From Rhizobium sp. Q54 (GTDB taxonomy: Bacteria; Pseudomonadota; Alphaproteobacteria; Reyranellales; Reyranellaceae), in NCBI GenBank assembly GCA_945903635.1, contig CAMDOT010000005.1:1-64000 (forward strand): 64,000 nt of DNA, written 5' to 3'. Both the position numbers and the translations under genes were made by a program. This document shows, in pieces, positions 43,562 to 54,075 of the stretch. Below the pieces are notes generated by a model. The model ran no database searches, had not been told where the DNA came from, and was given only the letters and a program-made list of their open reading frames with translations. The first letter of the stretch is position 1. Each line of letters starts with the position of its first letter.

Positions 43562-44424
43562 GTGCGCATGCGCGGATCGAGGATGTCGCGCAATCCGTCG
43601 CCCAGCAGGTTGAAGCAGAGGACCGTCAGCATCAGCGCCAGTCCCGGCAGTGCCACGAGCCACCATTTTCCGGTGGTGATAAAGCGCGCGCCCTCGGCCA
43701 CCATGATGCCCCATTCCGGCGTCGGCGGTCTGACACCAAGGCCAATGAAGGAGAGGCCCGCGGCGTTCAGGATCGCCCAGCCGAGGTTGAGCGAGATCTG
43801 CACCGCCATGGCAGGCAGAATGTTGGGCAGCAAGACGCGCAGCACGACCGAGAGGTGGCTGTCGCCGCACGCCCGGGCCGCCTCCACCCAGCCCGCGTTG
43901 CGCCGCACGTTCACCTCGGCGCGTGCGAAGCGAATGTAGAAAGGCAGATTGATGACAGCGGTGGCGATGATGATGTTCTCGACCCGGTTGCCAAGTGCAG
44001 CGACCAGCGCCATCGCCAGTACGAACAACGGAAACGCCATCAATACATCGACGAAGCGACCGACCCAGCGATCGAGGCCGCCGCCGCGATAGCCACAGAA
44101 TCCGCCGATCACGGCACCCAGTGCAAATGAGATGCTGACGGCTGAGAAAGCGATCATCAGGTCGAGCCGGGTCGCCGCCAGGATACGGCTGAAGATGTCG
44201 CGGCCAAGCTGGTCGGTGCCGGCCCAATGCGCGGCCGACGGTGGCTGCAGGGCGTTCGGTACGTTCGACGCCACAGGATCGTAGGGCACCAACACGGGCG
44301 CGAAGAGCGCCACGAAGGCCAGGACAAGCGCGCCCACAGCCGCCACGGCGGTGACGGGATTGGACCGCAGCACATAGACGATGTGACGGCCCGTGCTCGA
44401 CCGGGAAATGGCGATGTCGCTCAT
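43558..44424 (-). CDS. Peptide-type ABC transporter permease (DppC-like)
   Basis: This is a 288-residue inner-membrane permease with an N-terminal helix and five further helices. DppC marks are HWAGTDQLGRDIFSRILAATR near residue 65 and the coupling loop EAARACGDSHLSVVLRVLLPNI; the end DGLRDILDPRMRT is the diagnostic DppC tail. Start MSDIAISRS overlaps the DppB stop by ATGA and its stop overlaps the ATPase start by ATGA. It forms the channel together with the DppB-like protein. Confidence 0.93.
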   Translation of the reverse strand: MSDIAISRSSTGRHIVYVLRSNPVTAVAAVGALVLAFVALFAPVLVPYDPVASNVPNALQPPSAAHWAGTDQLGRDIFSRILAATRLDLMIAFSAVSISFALGAVIGGFCGYRGGGLDRWVGRFVDVLMAFPLFVLAMALVAALGNRVENIIIATAVINLPFYIRFARAEVNVRRNAGWVEAARACGDSHLSVVLRVLLPNILPAMAVQISLNLGWAILNAAGLSFIGLGVRPPTPEWGIMVAEGARFITTGKWWLVALPGLALMLTVLCFNLLGDGLRDILDPRMRT

Positions 44425-45446
44425 GCGACCGACACCCGCGGATCGGCGATGCCGTAGAGGACGTCGATCGTCACGTTCACCAGCACGAAGATCGACGCCA
44501 TCAGCAGCACAAAGGCCTGCACCGGCGCGTAGTCGGATGACAACAGAGCATCGAGCGCATAGGACGCGACACCGGGCCAGGAGAAGACTTTCTCGACCAG
44601 CACATTGGCGCCCAGCATGGTGGAGAACACGATGCCGGTGATGGTGATCACCGGCAACAGCGCGTTGCGCAGCGCATAGGCCACGACGATGCGCGGACGC
44701 GACAGGCCCATGGCGTGCGCCGTACGGATGAAATCGCTGCCCAACACGGCCAGCATCGAGGCGCGGGTCATCCGTGCCAGCGGCGCCAGCACGAACAGCG
44801 CCATGGTGAAGGCCGGCAGCAGGAGCTGCCTGAACGCCGCCCACCATCCATCCCAGTCGCCCATGAGGATAAAATCGATAAGGTAGAAGCCGGTGATCTC
44901 GGGCGGGGGCGAGGCGAAGATGTCGATGCGTGCGGTGGGATCGGGCGCCCAACCCAGCAGATAATAGAACATGTAGATCAGCAGCAGACCCGACACGAAG
45001 GTCGGCACGCAGACTCCCAGCGTACAGAGAAGGCGCACCGTGTGATCAATGACGGTGCCCGGCCGCAGAGCCGCCGCAATGCCGAGAGGCAGGGCAAGGG
45101 ACAGCGCGATAAGCAGCGCCGTGCAGGTGAGTTCCAGCGAGGCCGGCAGGCGGCGCTTGATGTCGAGTACGACGGGCTGGCCGGTCGTCATCGAGCGGCC
45201 GAACTCGCCCTGTGCGATCTCGCCCAGGTAGCGGAAGAGCTGCACCGGGATCGGCTTGTCGAGGCCCATGGTGCGGCGCAGATCCTCGATCTCCTCCTTG
45301 CCGGCGCTGGGGCCGGAGGCGAAGAACACGGCCGGGTCGCCCGGCAGGACGCGCATCAGCATGAAGGTGACCACCACCACGCCGAGCAGCGCCGGAAGCG
45401 ATGCGAGCAGCCGGCGTCCAACCCGCCGGGCGATACCGGCAAGCAC
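44421..45446 (-). CDS. Peptide-type ABC transporter permease (DppB-like)
   Basis: This is a 341-residue permease. RRVGRRLLASLPALLGVVVV is the DppB first helix, LPGDPAVFFASG follows, and the periplasmic loop has RTMGLDKPIPVQLFRYLGEI. The coupling loop is RTAHAMGLSRPRIVVAYALRNAL and the final DVLYGIADPRVSV is diagnostic. The stop overlaps DppC by ATGA. The binding-protein gene lies 4 bp upstream on the same strand, so the set is co-transcribed. Confidence 0.93.
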   Translation of the reverse strand: MLAGIARRVGRRLLASLPALLGVVVVTFMLMRVLPGDPAVFFASGPSAGKEEIEDLRRTMGLDKPIPVQLFRYLGEIAQGEFGRSMTTGQPVVLDIKRRLPASLELTCTALLIALSLALPLGIAAALRPGTVIDHTVRLLCTLGVCVPTFVSGLLLIYMFYYLLGWAPDPTARIDIFASPPPEITGFYLIDFILMGDWDGWWAAFRQLLLPAFTMALFVLAPLARMTRASMLAVLGSDFIRTAHAMGLSRPRIVVAYALRNALLPVITITGIVFSTMLGANVLVEKVFSWPGVASYALDALLSSDYAPVQAFVLLMASIFVLVNVTIDVLYGIADPRVSVA

Positions 45447-45450
45447 GGCG

Positions 45451-47058
45451 CTACACCCTTCGGAGGTCGCGGAAGTCGGCCTGCCGGTAGAACTGATAGG
45501 TGTAGCCGTCGACCGACTTGGCCATCACGGCGTCGTGGTTCGGCTGCCAGAGCATGATCAGCGGCGTCTCCGCGGTGAAGATCTCGATCATCTTCTTGCA
45601 AGCGTCGTCGTACTTGCCTTTGTCGGTCTGGTAGCGCGCGTCGAGGGTCAGCTCGTCCATCTTGGAGCTCTTGAACGAGGCGAAGTTCCAGCGCTGGTCG
45701 CGCGTGAAGTAGAGGTAGAAGAAGTAATAGGTAAACGGCAGCCAGGCAGTGGCGCCGTCGGTGAAGAACACCGCCTTCTTCTCGGCCTGCATCGTATTGA
45801 ACTCGGCGTCCGGCTTCTTCTGGATCTCGACCTGGATGCCGACCTTGCTGAGCGCTTCCTTGACGAGGGCGGAGACCGGCTCGGCGGTCGCCGCCAAGCC
45901 GGCGGCGAAAGCGAAGGTGGTCGAGAAGCCGTTGGGGAAGCCCGCTTCCGCCAGCAGCTTTTTGGCTAGTACCGGGTCCGTCTTGTTCGGAATCGGCTGC
46001 GGGAAGCTGGCGTCCGGCGGCGTGGCGGACCAGGTGGCATCATAGAGCTTGCGGCCGCGGCCGAAGATTGACGCCTTGAACATATCCTCGTAGGGAAGTG
46101 CGGCGGCCACCGCTTGGCGGACCTTCGGATTGTCGAACGGCGCCACCTGCGTGTTCATCGAGATGTGCGTGAAGCCGTTGGTCTGCGGGATGGAGGCGAC
46201 CTTGGCCTTCGCCGACTTCTCGAGCGTCGGCAGGTCGCTGGCCGCCAGGTCGATGGCGAGATCGGCATCGCCACGCTCGATCAGGTTGGCGCGGGTCGCG
46301 GCTTCCGGCACGGTCTGGATGATGATGCGCTTGAAGTTGGGCAAGGCACTGTTCACGCCACCGATCCACTTCTCATTGCGGCGCAGGATGGTGCTTTCAC
46401 CGGCCTTGTGGCTCTCCACGATGTAGGCTCCGCTCGCCGCGGTGTTGGACTTCATCCATTCCATCGCCCACGGGTCGTCGGCGGTGGCGTTCTTCTTGGC
46501 GAGTTTGCTGTTGATCATGATGGCGTAGCAGACGCAGAGATTGGCCAGCGCGAGGCGATCCGGCTTCTCGAGCGTGACCGTGATCGTTTGCGGATCGACG
46601 ATCTTGAATTGGTCGGCCTTGGTGAGCGAGCCAGTGGTGAACTGTGGTGCCGCGAGCGATTTCGCCGTGACGTGGCGATCGAGCGACCACTTGACGTCCT
46701 CCGCCGTCACCGGCGTGCCGTCGTGCCAGGTCGCGTCCGTGCGCAGGGTGATGGTGATCACCTTGCTGTCCGAGCTGATGCTGTAGGATTTCGCCAACTC
46801 ACCGCGGATGACCTCGGGATCGAACGTCCAGTTGTCACCCACTTTCTTGCGCCCGAAGGTGAACAACCGGTCGTAGACGTTCATGCTGAGGCCAAACGAC
46901 TCGCGTGTCGCGCCGGGCATGGTGGTGTCGAGCGTGTTGATCGTGTTGCCGGTCACATAGCGCAACGTCTCGGCGCGGCTCTGCGCCATCGCCTGCCCGC
47001 TCCCACCCGCCAACAATGCGGCGCCCGCGGCACCCTGCAGAAGAACTCGACGTTTCAT
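45451..47058 (-). CDS. Peptide-type ABC transporter substrate-binding protein (DppA-like)
   Basis: This 535-residue exported protein of solute-binding family 5 has N-terminus MKRRVLLQGAAGAALLAGGS, a short Tat-like signal with cleavage after AMAQ. The fold-diagnostic stretches are TWHDGTPVTAEDVKWSLDR near residue 110 and ALPYEDMFKASIFGRG, with the late domain ARYQTDKGKYDDACKKMI. The start is uncertain by four codons (MVDHMKRR is possible); neither has a good ribosome site. It is the promoter-proximal gene of the leftward peptide operon. Confidence 0.92.
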   Translation of the reverse strand: MKRRVLLQGAAGAALLAGGSGQAMAQSRAETLRYVTGNTINTLDTTMPGATRESFGLSMNVYDRLFTFGRKKVGDNWTFDPEVIRGELAKSYSISSDSKVITITLRTDATWHDGTPVTAEDVKWSLDRHVTAKSLAAPQFTTGSLTKADQFKIVDPQTITVTLEKPDRLALANLCVCYAIMINSKLAKKNATADDPWAMEWMKSNTAASGAYIVESHKAGESTILRRNEKWIGGVNSALPNFKRIIIQTVPEAATRANLIERGDADLAIDLAASDLPTLEKSAKAKVASIPQTNGFTHISMNTQVAPFDNPKVRQAVAAALPYEDMFKASIFGRGRKLYDATWSATPPDASFPQPIPNKTDPVLAKKLLAEAGFPNGFSTTFAFAAGLAATAEPVSALVKEALSKVGIQVEIQKKPDAEFNTMQAEKKAVFFTDGATAWLPFTYYFFYLYFTRDQRWNFASFKSSKMDELTLDARYQTDKGKYDDACKKMIEIFTAETPLIMLWQPNHDAVMAKSVDGYTYQFYRQADFRDLRRV

Positions 47059-47070
47059 GTGGTCCACCAT

Positions 47071-47647
47071 CTCATCGGTTGCAGGAGAGGCGTTTCCCGG
47101 TCGGATTTTCTTTCCGCGCGCTGTGATTGAAGCAATTGGAGGCGCGGGCGAATCCCTGAACATTGACGCAAAACCCATGCCATGGGTTTGCGGTCGCAGT
47201 GCTCTTGGGGGAGCATTGGGTAGGTGATTGGACTAAGGACAAAAATGTAGGACAGAGCGGAAATTCACATTCTTCACAACACGGTACCATCGACCCAGGC
47301 AACGCCTCACGGAGACCCCTCTTTCTGGTGTCGACCGTCGGAAAAGCACCGAACAAGCGGCTTGGTATTCTTTTTGCACGTTCCCAGGCATGCCGGCCCA
47401 AGAAGAGCTGACAACGGGACACTTCCCCCTGCAAAGCTGCCGTACATTGCCGTTAGCGCAATTGGACGGGCTGATCGTTGCAGCTTGCGTCACGGCTCTA
47501 GCGTTCAGCATGCTTGCATATGGCTTCGCAACAAAGCCGAGCAAAGCCACTGCCGACACGGCGGTTTGCGAACAGCGCTCGGTCTTCAGCTCTCGTTACT
47601 ATTCCGTGATGATGCACTGACCGCGCCGCGACCTCTGCTATTGGTCT
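47071..47647. other. Gene-poor spacer upstream of the first peptide operon
   Basis: About 580 bp with less GC-rich composition than the surroundings. A 76-codon frame at 47390-47620 encodes one possible membrane segment (LDGLIVAACVTALAFSMLAY), but it lacks a ribosome site and competes with an overlapping frame, so I do not call it a gene. The region should contain the promoter of the leftward peptide operon. Confidence 0.4.
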
Positions 47648-47835
47648 TCAGCCCATTGGGCTAGACGATGGCGAGAAAGCCAGAAGCCGCAAAGCGTCGT
47701 AACTACTCATTCCCGTTGGGGCCGTGAGGTTGGCATCGAGGATGATCACGCGCGCGCCTTCCCTGGCATAGGCCTGGCAGATGCCCTGTCCGATGCCCGA
47801 TCCGCCGCCCGTCACAGCCGCGATGTTGCCCGGCT
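47648..47835 (-). pseudogene. SDR remnant (N-terminal Rossmann fragment)
   Basis: On the minus strand a frame reads NIAAVTGGGSGIGQGICQAY, then REGARVIILDANL, the first beta-alpha-beta of a short-chain dehydrogenase with intact TGGGSGIG. It then breaks off into unrelated sequence and stops after about 60 codons. Seven codons upstream is an in-frame TAG with no start codon between. So the catalytic YxxxK half and the start are both lost. It is a gene fragment, likely left by deletion or recombination, between the peptide operon and the amine oxidase gene. Confidence 0.75.
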
Positions 47836-47889
47836 GCGAACGACGTGCCTAGGATCGGGAGCAAACCCGAACTCGCCCCGGATGTCGCC

Positions 47890-49440
47890 ATGGCTCGCAC
47901 CCCACTGTTGAACATGCTCCTGAACCTGTCGCGGGAGCGGGCGGCAGCCGAACAATCGGAGCGGGCCGGAAATCAGCCAGGATTCCCGACGATCGGCCGT
48001 CGCGCGGTCCTGCGCGGTGCGGCGGGCATCGCGCTCACATCGGCGCTGCCGCTCACCGGCCTGGCGGCGAGCGCGCGGATCGCCGTTATCGGCGCAGGAT
48101 TGGCCGGCCTGACGGCCGCGCGCGAACTGCGCAAGGCGGGACTGAATCCCGATGTCTACGAAGGCAGTATCCGGATCGGCGGCCGCTGCTATTCGGCACG
48201 TGGTATTTTCGGCGACGGCCAGGTGGCGGAACATGGCGGCGAGTTCATCGACACTGGCCACAAGGAGATACGTGATCTCGCCAAGGACCTCGGCCTGCAC
48301 CTCGATGACGTACGAGAGGCCACTCCGCCGAACACGCGTTCGCTCTATGTCTTCAACGGCAAGCCCTACAATCTCGCCGACGCGACGCGCGATTGGCAGC
48401 CTCTCTACCCCGTCCTGCAGGCGCAGAACGCGGCACTCGGCGAGTACAGCTACGAGGGCGCCAATGCCGAGGCCCGCCGTTTCGATGCGATGACCATCGC
48501 GCAATGGGTCGGCACTTATGTCCCCGGCGGTCGCGACGGCCAACTCGGACAGCTCATTGAAACCGCCTTCTCGGAGGAAAACGGCGCCGACCCCGATCAG
48601 CAGAGCGCCCTCAACGTCGTCCCGGTCCTGGCGGGCGACAAGCGGAACCGTTTCAATCTCTACTACACTGAAAGCGATCAGCGCTTTCATGTCCGTGGCG
48701 GCAATGACCAGATTGCGACGCTGCTGGCCGCCCCGCTTGGCGACACCTTGCGCACGGCAACGCCGCTGGTCGCGATCACGACCCTGCCAGACGGCAAGGT
48801 TCGCCTCAGCTTCAAGCGCGACAGCGGCGTCGGCGACAGCGTCTACGACCGCGTGATCCTGGCGCTTCCCTTTTCGGTGATGCGTGTCGCGGTGGATTAC
48901 AAGCAGGCCGGGTTCCGTCCGCTGAAGAACCAGGCGATCGCCACGCTGCCGATGGGCGCCTCGACCAAGTTCCAGCTCCAGTTCATGCGCCGCGCCTGGA
49001 CGGACGTCGGCTGCAACGGCGAGATGCGCGTGCCGTCGCAGACTTTCCAGACGACCTGGGAGGTGAGCCGGGCGCAGCCGGGTACGCGTGGCATCCTCAA
49101 CTTCTTCTCCGGTGGCACGCGGGCCATCAACGCCGGCAGTACCGACTCCGCGACCCTGGCCGCCACGGTGATGAGCGAGGCTGCCCTGATCACGCCGGGG
49201 CTGAGCGACATCTGGACCGGCCAGATGATCAAGGATGCCTGGAAGAACAATCCCTGGTCGCTCGGAAGTTACAGCTATTACCAGCCGGGCTACCAGACGA
49301 CGGTTCTCGGCATCGAGTGCGAGCGCGAAGGGAACTGCTTCTTCGCCGGCGAACACACGGCCGACCAGAACGGATTCCTGAATTCAGGAGTCCAGACCGG
49401 CCTGCGGGCGGCCAGCGAGGTGGTCGCATCTCTGCGCTAA
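47890..49440 (+). CDS. Flavin monoamine oxidase family protein
   Basis: This 516-residue FAD enzyme contains a Tat-like signal (GRRAVLRGAAGIALTSALPL) about 35 residues in, after an amphipathic start, so it is probably exported. ARIAVIGAGLAGLTAARELRK is the FAD loop, GGRCYSARG the RxY-like contact, and the C-terminal CFFAGEHTADQNGFLNSGVQ closes the FAD site as in monoamine oxidases and tryptophan 2-monooxygenases. GTG at 47845 would add 15 residues. It oxidises an amine or amino acid outside the cytoplasm; the substrate is unknown. It stands alone, next to a MORN protein. Confidence 0.88.
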   Translation: MARTPLLNMLLNLSRERAAAEQSERAGNQPGFPTIGRRAVLRGAAGIALTSALPLTGLAASARIAVIGAGLAGLTAARELRKAGLNPDVYEGSIRIGGRCYSARGIFGDGQVAEHGGEFIDTGHKEIRDLAKDLGLHLDDVREATPPNTRSLYVFNGKPYNLADATRDWQPLYPVLQAQNAALGEYSYEGANAEARRFDAMTIAQWVGTYVPGGRDGQLGQLIETAFSEENGADPDQQSALNVVPVLAGDKRNRFNLYYTESDQRFHVRGGNDQIATLLAAPLGDTLRTATPLVAITTLPDGKVRLSFKRDSGVGDSVYDRVILALPFSVMRVAVDYKQAGFRPLKNQAIATLPMGASTKFQLQFMRRAWTDVGCNGEMRVPSQTFQTTWEVSRAQPGTRGILNFFSGGTRAINAGSTDSATLAATVMSEAALITPGLSDIWTGQMIKDAWKNNPWSLGSYSYYQPGYQTTVLGIECEREGNCFFAGEHTADQNGFLNSGVQTGLRAASEVVASLR

Positions 49441-49530
49441 AAACGAGCGCGATCGATGCTGCAACAACGGACTTCATGGCGCCGATGGTCGCGCGGACAC
49501 CCCTCGTCGGCAGGACCTGCCCGACCTAGA

Positions 49531-50154
49531 ATGGCGGCCATGAACCTGCGCGCCGCCGCTTTGCTTATGGCGATCACGACCGCTGCCCTGCCGGCGTCCG
49601 CCCCCACGTTCGCCCAAGCACCCTCGCCGGACAGCTGGATCGCGGACGCCAAGACCGGCTGCAAGATCCGCAATCCGGCGCCTCAGCCGCGCGAGTCGGT
49701 GACCTGGTCGGGCGCCTGTCCGAACGGGGTCGCCGAGGGGACGGGAGTCCTGCAATGGTTCGACGACGACAGGCCGACCGACCGTTACGAGGGTGAGATG
49801 CGCGATGGCTGGGAGAATGGCCGCGGCATCGCCACCAGCACCGTGATCGCCGACCGCTATGACGGCGAGTGGCGCGACGGCTGGCGGCACGGCCGGGGCG
49901 TCTACGACTTTGCCAACGGTGATCGCTACGAGGGTGACTGGTTCGAGGGTCTGCGCACCGGTCGGGGCACGATGGTCTGGGCCGACGGCGCCCGCTACGA
50001 GGGCGAGTGGCTGGACAGCAGCCCGAACGGCCAGGGCGTCTATATAGATGCGGCAGACGCCCAGTTCTCGGGCACCTGGTCCGGCGGCTGCTTCCGCGAC
50101 GGCGGCCGCAAGCTGGCGATCAGCACGACCGCCAAGGAATGCGGCTTCGAGTAA
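49531..50154 (+). CDS. Exported MORN-repeat protein
   Basis: This 207-residue protein has a signal peptide, MAAMNLRAAALLMAITTAAL, cleaved near PTFAQ. A Cys-containing segment (KTGCKIRNP, WSGACPNG) is followed by four MORN units of about 22 residues: YEGEMRDGWENGRGIA, YDGEWRDGWRHGRGVY, YEGDWFEGLRTGRGTM and YEGEWLDSSPNGQGVY. A final Cys pair (SGGCFRDG, AKECGFE) may form disulfides. MORN units usually bind membranes or act as scaffolds. The start is uncertain by three codons. It ends four bases from the convergent peptide-transporter ATPase gene. Confidence 0.87.
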   Translation: MAAMNLRAAALLMAITTAALPASAPTFAQAPSPDSWIADAKTGCKIRNPAPQPRESVTWSGACPNGVAEGTGVLQWFDDDRPTDRYEGEMRDGWENGRGIATSTVIADRYDGEWRDGWRHGRGVYDFANGDRYEGDWFEGLRTGRGTMVWADGARYEGEWLDSSPNGQGVYIDAADAQFSGTWSGGCFRDGGRKLAISTTAKECGFE

Positions 50155-50157
50155 CCA

Positions 50158-51146
50158 CTAGCCCCTGTAGTGACAGGACACCCAGTGGCCAGGCCGGCTC
50201 TCGCGCAGCTCGGGCACGCGGGTGGCGCAGTCGGGCTTGGCGATCGGGCAGCGGGTGTGGAAGTGGCAGCCCGATGGCGGGTTGATCGGATTGGGCACGT
50301 CGCCCTGCAGCATGATGCGTTGGCGCTTCACCGTCGGGTCGGGGATCGGCACCGCCGAGAGCAGCGCCTCGCTGTAGGGATGCAGCGGCGTGTCGTAGAG
50401 GTCGCGTGCCGGCGCGATCTCGACCACGCGGCCGAGATACATCACGGCGATGCGCGTGGAGATGTGCTCGACGACGCTGAGATCGTGGGCAATGAACAGA
50501 TAGGTGAGGCCGAACTGCTCCTGCAGGTCCTCCAGGAGATTGATCACCTGCGCCTGGATCGATACGTCCAGCGCCGACACGGGCTCGTCGCACACGATCA
50601 GCTTGGGCTCGACGGCGAGCGCGCGGGCGATGCCGATACGCTGGCGCTGGCCGCCGGAGAATTCGTGCGGAAAGCGGCGCATGTGGTCGGCCTGGAGGCC
50701 CACCGTCTCCAGGAGCTGGACCACCCGCTCCTCGTGGGCGCGCCGGGACTTGACGAGATTGTGGATGGTCAGTGCTTCGCCCACGATCGCCCCCACGGTG
50801 AGCCGGGGATTGAGCGAGGCGTAGGGGTCCTGGAAGATGATCTGCATGTCGCGGCGCAGCGAACGCAGCGCCGTGGCGTCCATTTTCGTGACATCGGCGC
50901 CCTTGAACCAGATGCCACCCGAGCTGGGCTCGATCAGCCGCAGGATGCAGCGTCCCGTGGTCGACTTGCCGCAGCCCGATTCACCCACCAGGCCCAGCGT
51001 CTCGCCGGCGGCAATGTCGAAGCTGACGCCGTCGACAGCATGCACCTTGTCGACCACGCGCGAGAGCACCCCACCTTTCACGGCGAAGTGCTTGCGGAGG
51101 TCGGTGACGGACAGCAGGGCGTCATCCTTGTTTGCGGCCATGTTGC

Positions 51147-51150
<4 letters not shown>
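50158..51150 (-). CDS. Peptide-type ABC transporter ATP-binding protein (DppF-like)
   Basis: This is a 330-residue ATPase. Walker [11 protein letters not shown]-loop [17 protein letters not shown], signature [15 protein letters not shown], Walker [13 protein letters not shown] and the C-terminal oligopeptide-transporter extension [20 protein letters not shown], whose Cys residues hold an iron-sulfur cluster in some members. Start [10 protein letters not shown] overlaps DppD by ATGA. It is the last gene of the second peptide operon. Confidence 0.94.
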
Positions 51151-52118
<968 letters not shown>

Positions 52119-52130
52119 GCGATACTCGCT

Positions 52131-53081
52131 CTACAGGACGCGGCGCGGATCGAGCGCATCGCGCAGGCCGTCGCCCATGAAGTTGATGGTGATCACGGCG
52201 AGGAATATCGCCGCTCCCGGGAACAGCGCCCAATGCGGCGCGATGTCGAGATAGTCCTTGGCGTCGCGCAGCACGCTGCCCCAGGTCGGGATGTCGGAGG
52301 GAAAGCCGAGGCCCAGGAAGGACAGAGTGGACTCGGCGATGATGGCGGCAGCGACATCGATCGTGCCAGCCACGATCACCGGCCCCAGCGCATTGGGCAG
52401 GATGTGGCCGACCACCAGGCGCAGCTTGGAGGCGCCCAGCGCCCGGGCAGCCTCGACGAATTCCTTTTCACGAAGCGACAGGAACTGGGCCCGCACCAGG
52501 CGGGCGACCTGCATCCAGCGCAGGCCGCCGATCACGACGACGATCAGGATGAACGCGCCGCCTTCCACGCCGAACATCCGCTTGAAATGGTCGCGGAACA
52601 GATACATCAGCAGCAGAAGCAGCGGCAGTAGCGGCAGCGCCAGGAAAAGGTCGGTGAGCCACATCAGGGCGGCATCGACCCAGCCGGCCGACATGCCGGC
52701 CAGCGCGCCCACAACGACGCCGACCACGACCGCCACGACCATGGCGGCGAGCCCGACGGCAAGCGAGATGCGCCCGCCATAGATCAGCCGCGCCAGGAGA
52801 TCCTGGCCGAGATCGTCGGTGCCGAGCGGATGCGCCCATGACGGGCCCTGAAGCTTGGCGGCGAAGTCGATCTCGTTGATCGCCACCGGCCAGATGAACG
52901 GCCCGAGTGTCACCGCCGCGATCAGCAGCAGCAGGACGACGCCGCTCGCCACCGCAAGCCGATGGCGGCGGAAACGGCGCCACGCCTCCTGCCACGGCGA
53001 CGTCGGCCGGTTCTTGCGCGGCGCGGCGACGGCAGGCGCCGGCGCGTCAGCGGTAAGAGATGCGGGGGTCAAGCCAGCCAT
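52131..53081 (-). CDS. Peptide-type ABC transporter permease (DppC-like, second operon)
   Basis: This 316-residue permease has an N-terminal Pro/Ala-rich stretch of about 25 residues ahead of [40 protein letters not shown] and the coupling loop [22 protein letters not shown] are diagnostic, as is the end [15 protein letters not shown]. It overlaps the DppB-like gene by 35 bp, more than usual, so a start further in is possible, but the ATG used gives the full first helix. It forms the channel with the DppB-like protein. Confidence 0.92.
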   Translation of the reverse strand: MAGLTPASLTADAPAPAVAAPRKNRPTSPWQEAWRRFRRHRLAVASGVVLLLLIAAVTLGPFIWPVAINEIDFAAKLQGPSWAHPLGTDDLGQDLLARLIYGGRISLAVGLAAMVVAVVVGVVVGALAGMSAGWVDAALMWLTDLFLALPLLPLLLLLMYLFRDHFKRMFGVEGGAFILIVVVIGGLRWMQVARLVRAQFLSLREKEFVEAARALGASKLRLVVGHILPNALGPVIVAGTIDVAAAIIAESTLSFLGLGFPSDIPTWGSVLRDAKDYLDIAPHWALFPGAAIFLAVITINFMGDGLRDALDPRRVL

Positions 53082-54009
53082 AGATGATATCGGCCAAAAG
53101 GTTGAAGAAGACGACGAGGCAGGCGATCACGAAGGTCACGGCCATCACAACCGGCGTGTCGTTGGACAGCATCGACGAGATCAGCAACGAGCCGATGCCG
53201 GGGACGCGGAATATCTGCTCGGTGACGATGGCGCCGCCGAACACGATCGGCAGCTGCAGCGCCACCAGCGTCACCACCGGGATCAGCGCGTTGCGCACCA
53301 CGTGCTTGGTGATCACCTTGCGCTCGCCGATGCCCTTGGACCGCGCCGTGGTGACGTAGTCGAGCTTGATGACGTCGAGCACCGAGGAGCGTACGAAGCG
53401 CACCAGCGACGCGCCCTGGAACAGGCCCAGCACCATGACCGGCATGATCGACTGCTTGATGTGCTCCCAGTAGAACTGCCAGCCCGTGGCGTCGATGTTG
53501 GCGCGATAGACGAAGGGCAGCCAGTCGAGCTGGATCGAGAACACCAGGATGAACAGCAGGCCGGTGAAGAAGGTCGGCAGCGAGAAACCGACGAAGGCCA
53601 GCGTGTTGGCGACCTGGTCGAACAGCGAATAGGGCCGGGTCGCGGCGAGCACGCCGACCGGCAACGCCACCAGAATGGCGATGATCTGCGAGGAGCCGAT
53701 CACGATCAGCGTCACCGGCAGGCGCTGCAGGATCAGCTTGTCGACATCCATGCGGCTGACGAACGAAAAACCCCAGTCGCCCTGGATCATGGCAACCAGC
53801 CAGTGGAGGTAGCGGGTCCACACCGGATCATCGAGGCCGAACTTGGCGCGCAGGGCCGCACGCACTTCGGGCGGTATCGCCGGATTGGTCGCCAGCTCCT
53901 CGAACGGATCGCCCGGCGCCATCGCCAGCACAGTGAACAGCACGAGGCTGATCCCGAGCAGGCTCGGGATCATGATCAGGATCTTGCGGATGATGTACTG
54001 ACGGGACAA
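53047..54009 (-). CDS. Peptide-type ABC transporter permease (DppB-like, second operon)
   Basis: This 320-residue permease begins MSRQYIIRKILIMIPSLLGI, carries FTVLAMAPGDPFEELA and the coupling loop TARSKGIGERKVITKHVVRNAL, and ends [13 protein letters not shown], all as in DppB. The gene lies downstream of the binding-protein gene, separated by a GC-rich hairpin. Its last 35 bp are shared with the DppC-like start. Confidence 0.93.
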   Translation of the reverse strand: MSRQYIIRKILIMIPSLLGISLVLFTVLAMAPGDPFEELATNPAIPPEVRAALRAKFGLDDPVWTRYLHWLVAMIQGDWGFSFVSRMDVDKLILQRLPVTLIVIGSSQIIAILVALPVGVLAATRPYSLFDQVANTLAFVGFSLPTFFTGLLFILVFSIQLDWLPFVYRANIDATGWQFYWEHIKQSIMPVMVLGLFQGASLVRFVRSSVLDVIKLDYVTTARSKGIGERKVITKHVVRNALIPVVTLVALQLPIVFGGAIVTEQIFRVPGIGSLLISSMLSNDTPVVMAVTFVIACLVVFFNLLADIIYGWLDPRISYR

Positions 54010-54033
54010 ACGATGCCTATTTAAAGAAGGCTG

Positions 54034-54062
54034 TCATCCCCCGGCGCGCGGCCGGGGGATGA
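54034..54062 (-). terminator. Intercistronic hairpin between binding-protein and permease genes
   Basis: A perfect 12-bp stem TCATCCCCCGGC/GCCGGGGGATGA closes on a 5-base loop GCGCG. There is no T-run in either direction, so it is probably a 3' stabiliser or partial terminator. Located between the binding-protein gene and dppB-like gene, it should raise binding-protein message above permease message, as in maltose and other importers. Confidence 0.7.
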
Positions 54063-54075
54063 TGCGAAGCGTAAA

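Noticed and set aside
47390-47620. 76-codon frame with one possible membrane segment
   Set aside because: No ribosome site, an overlapping frame of similar length and no family likeness.
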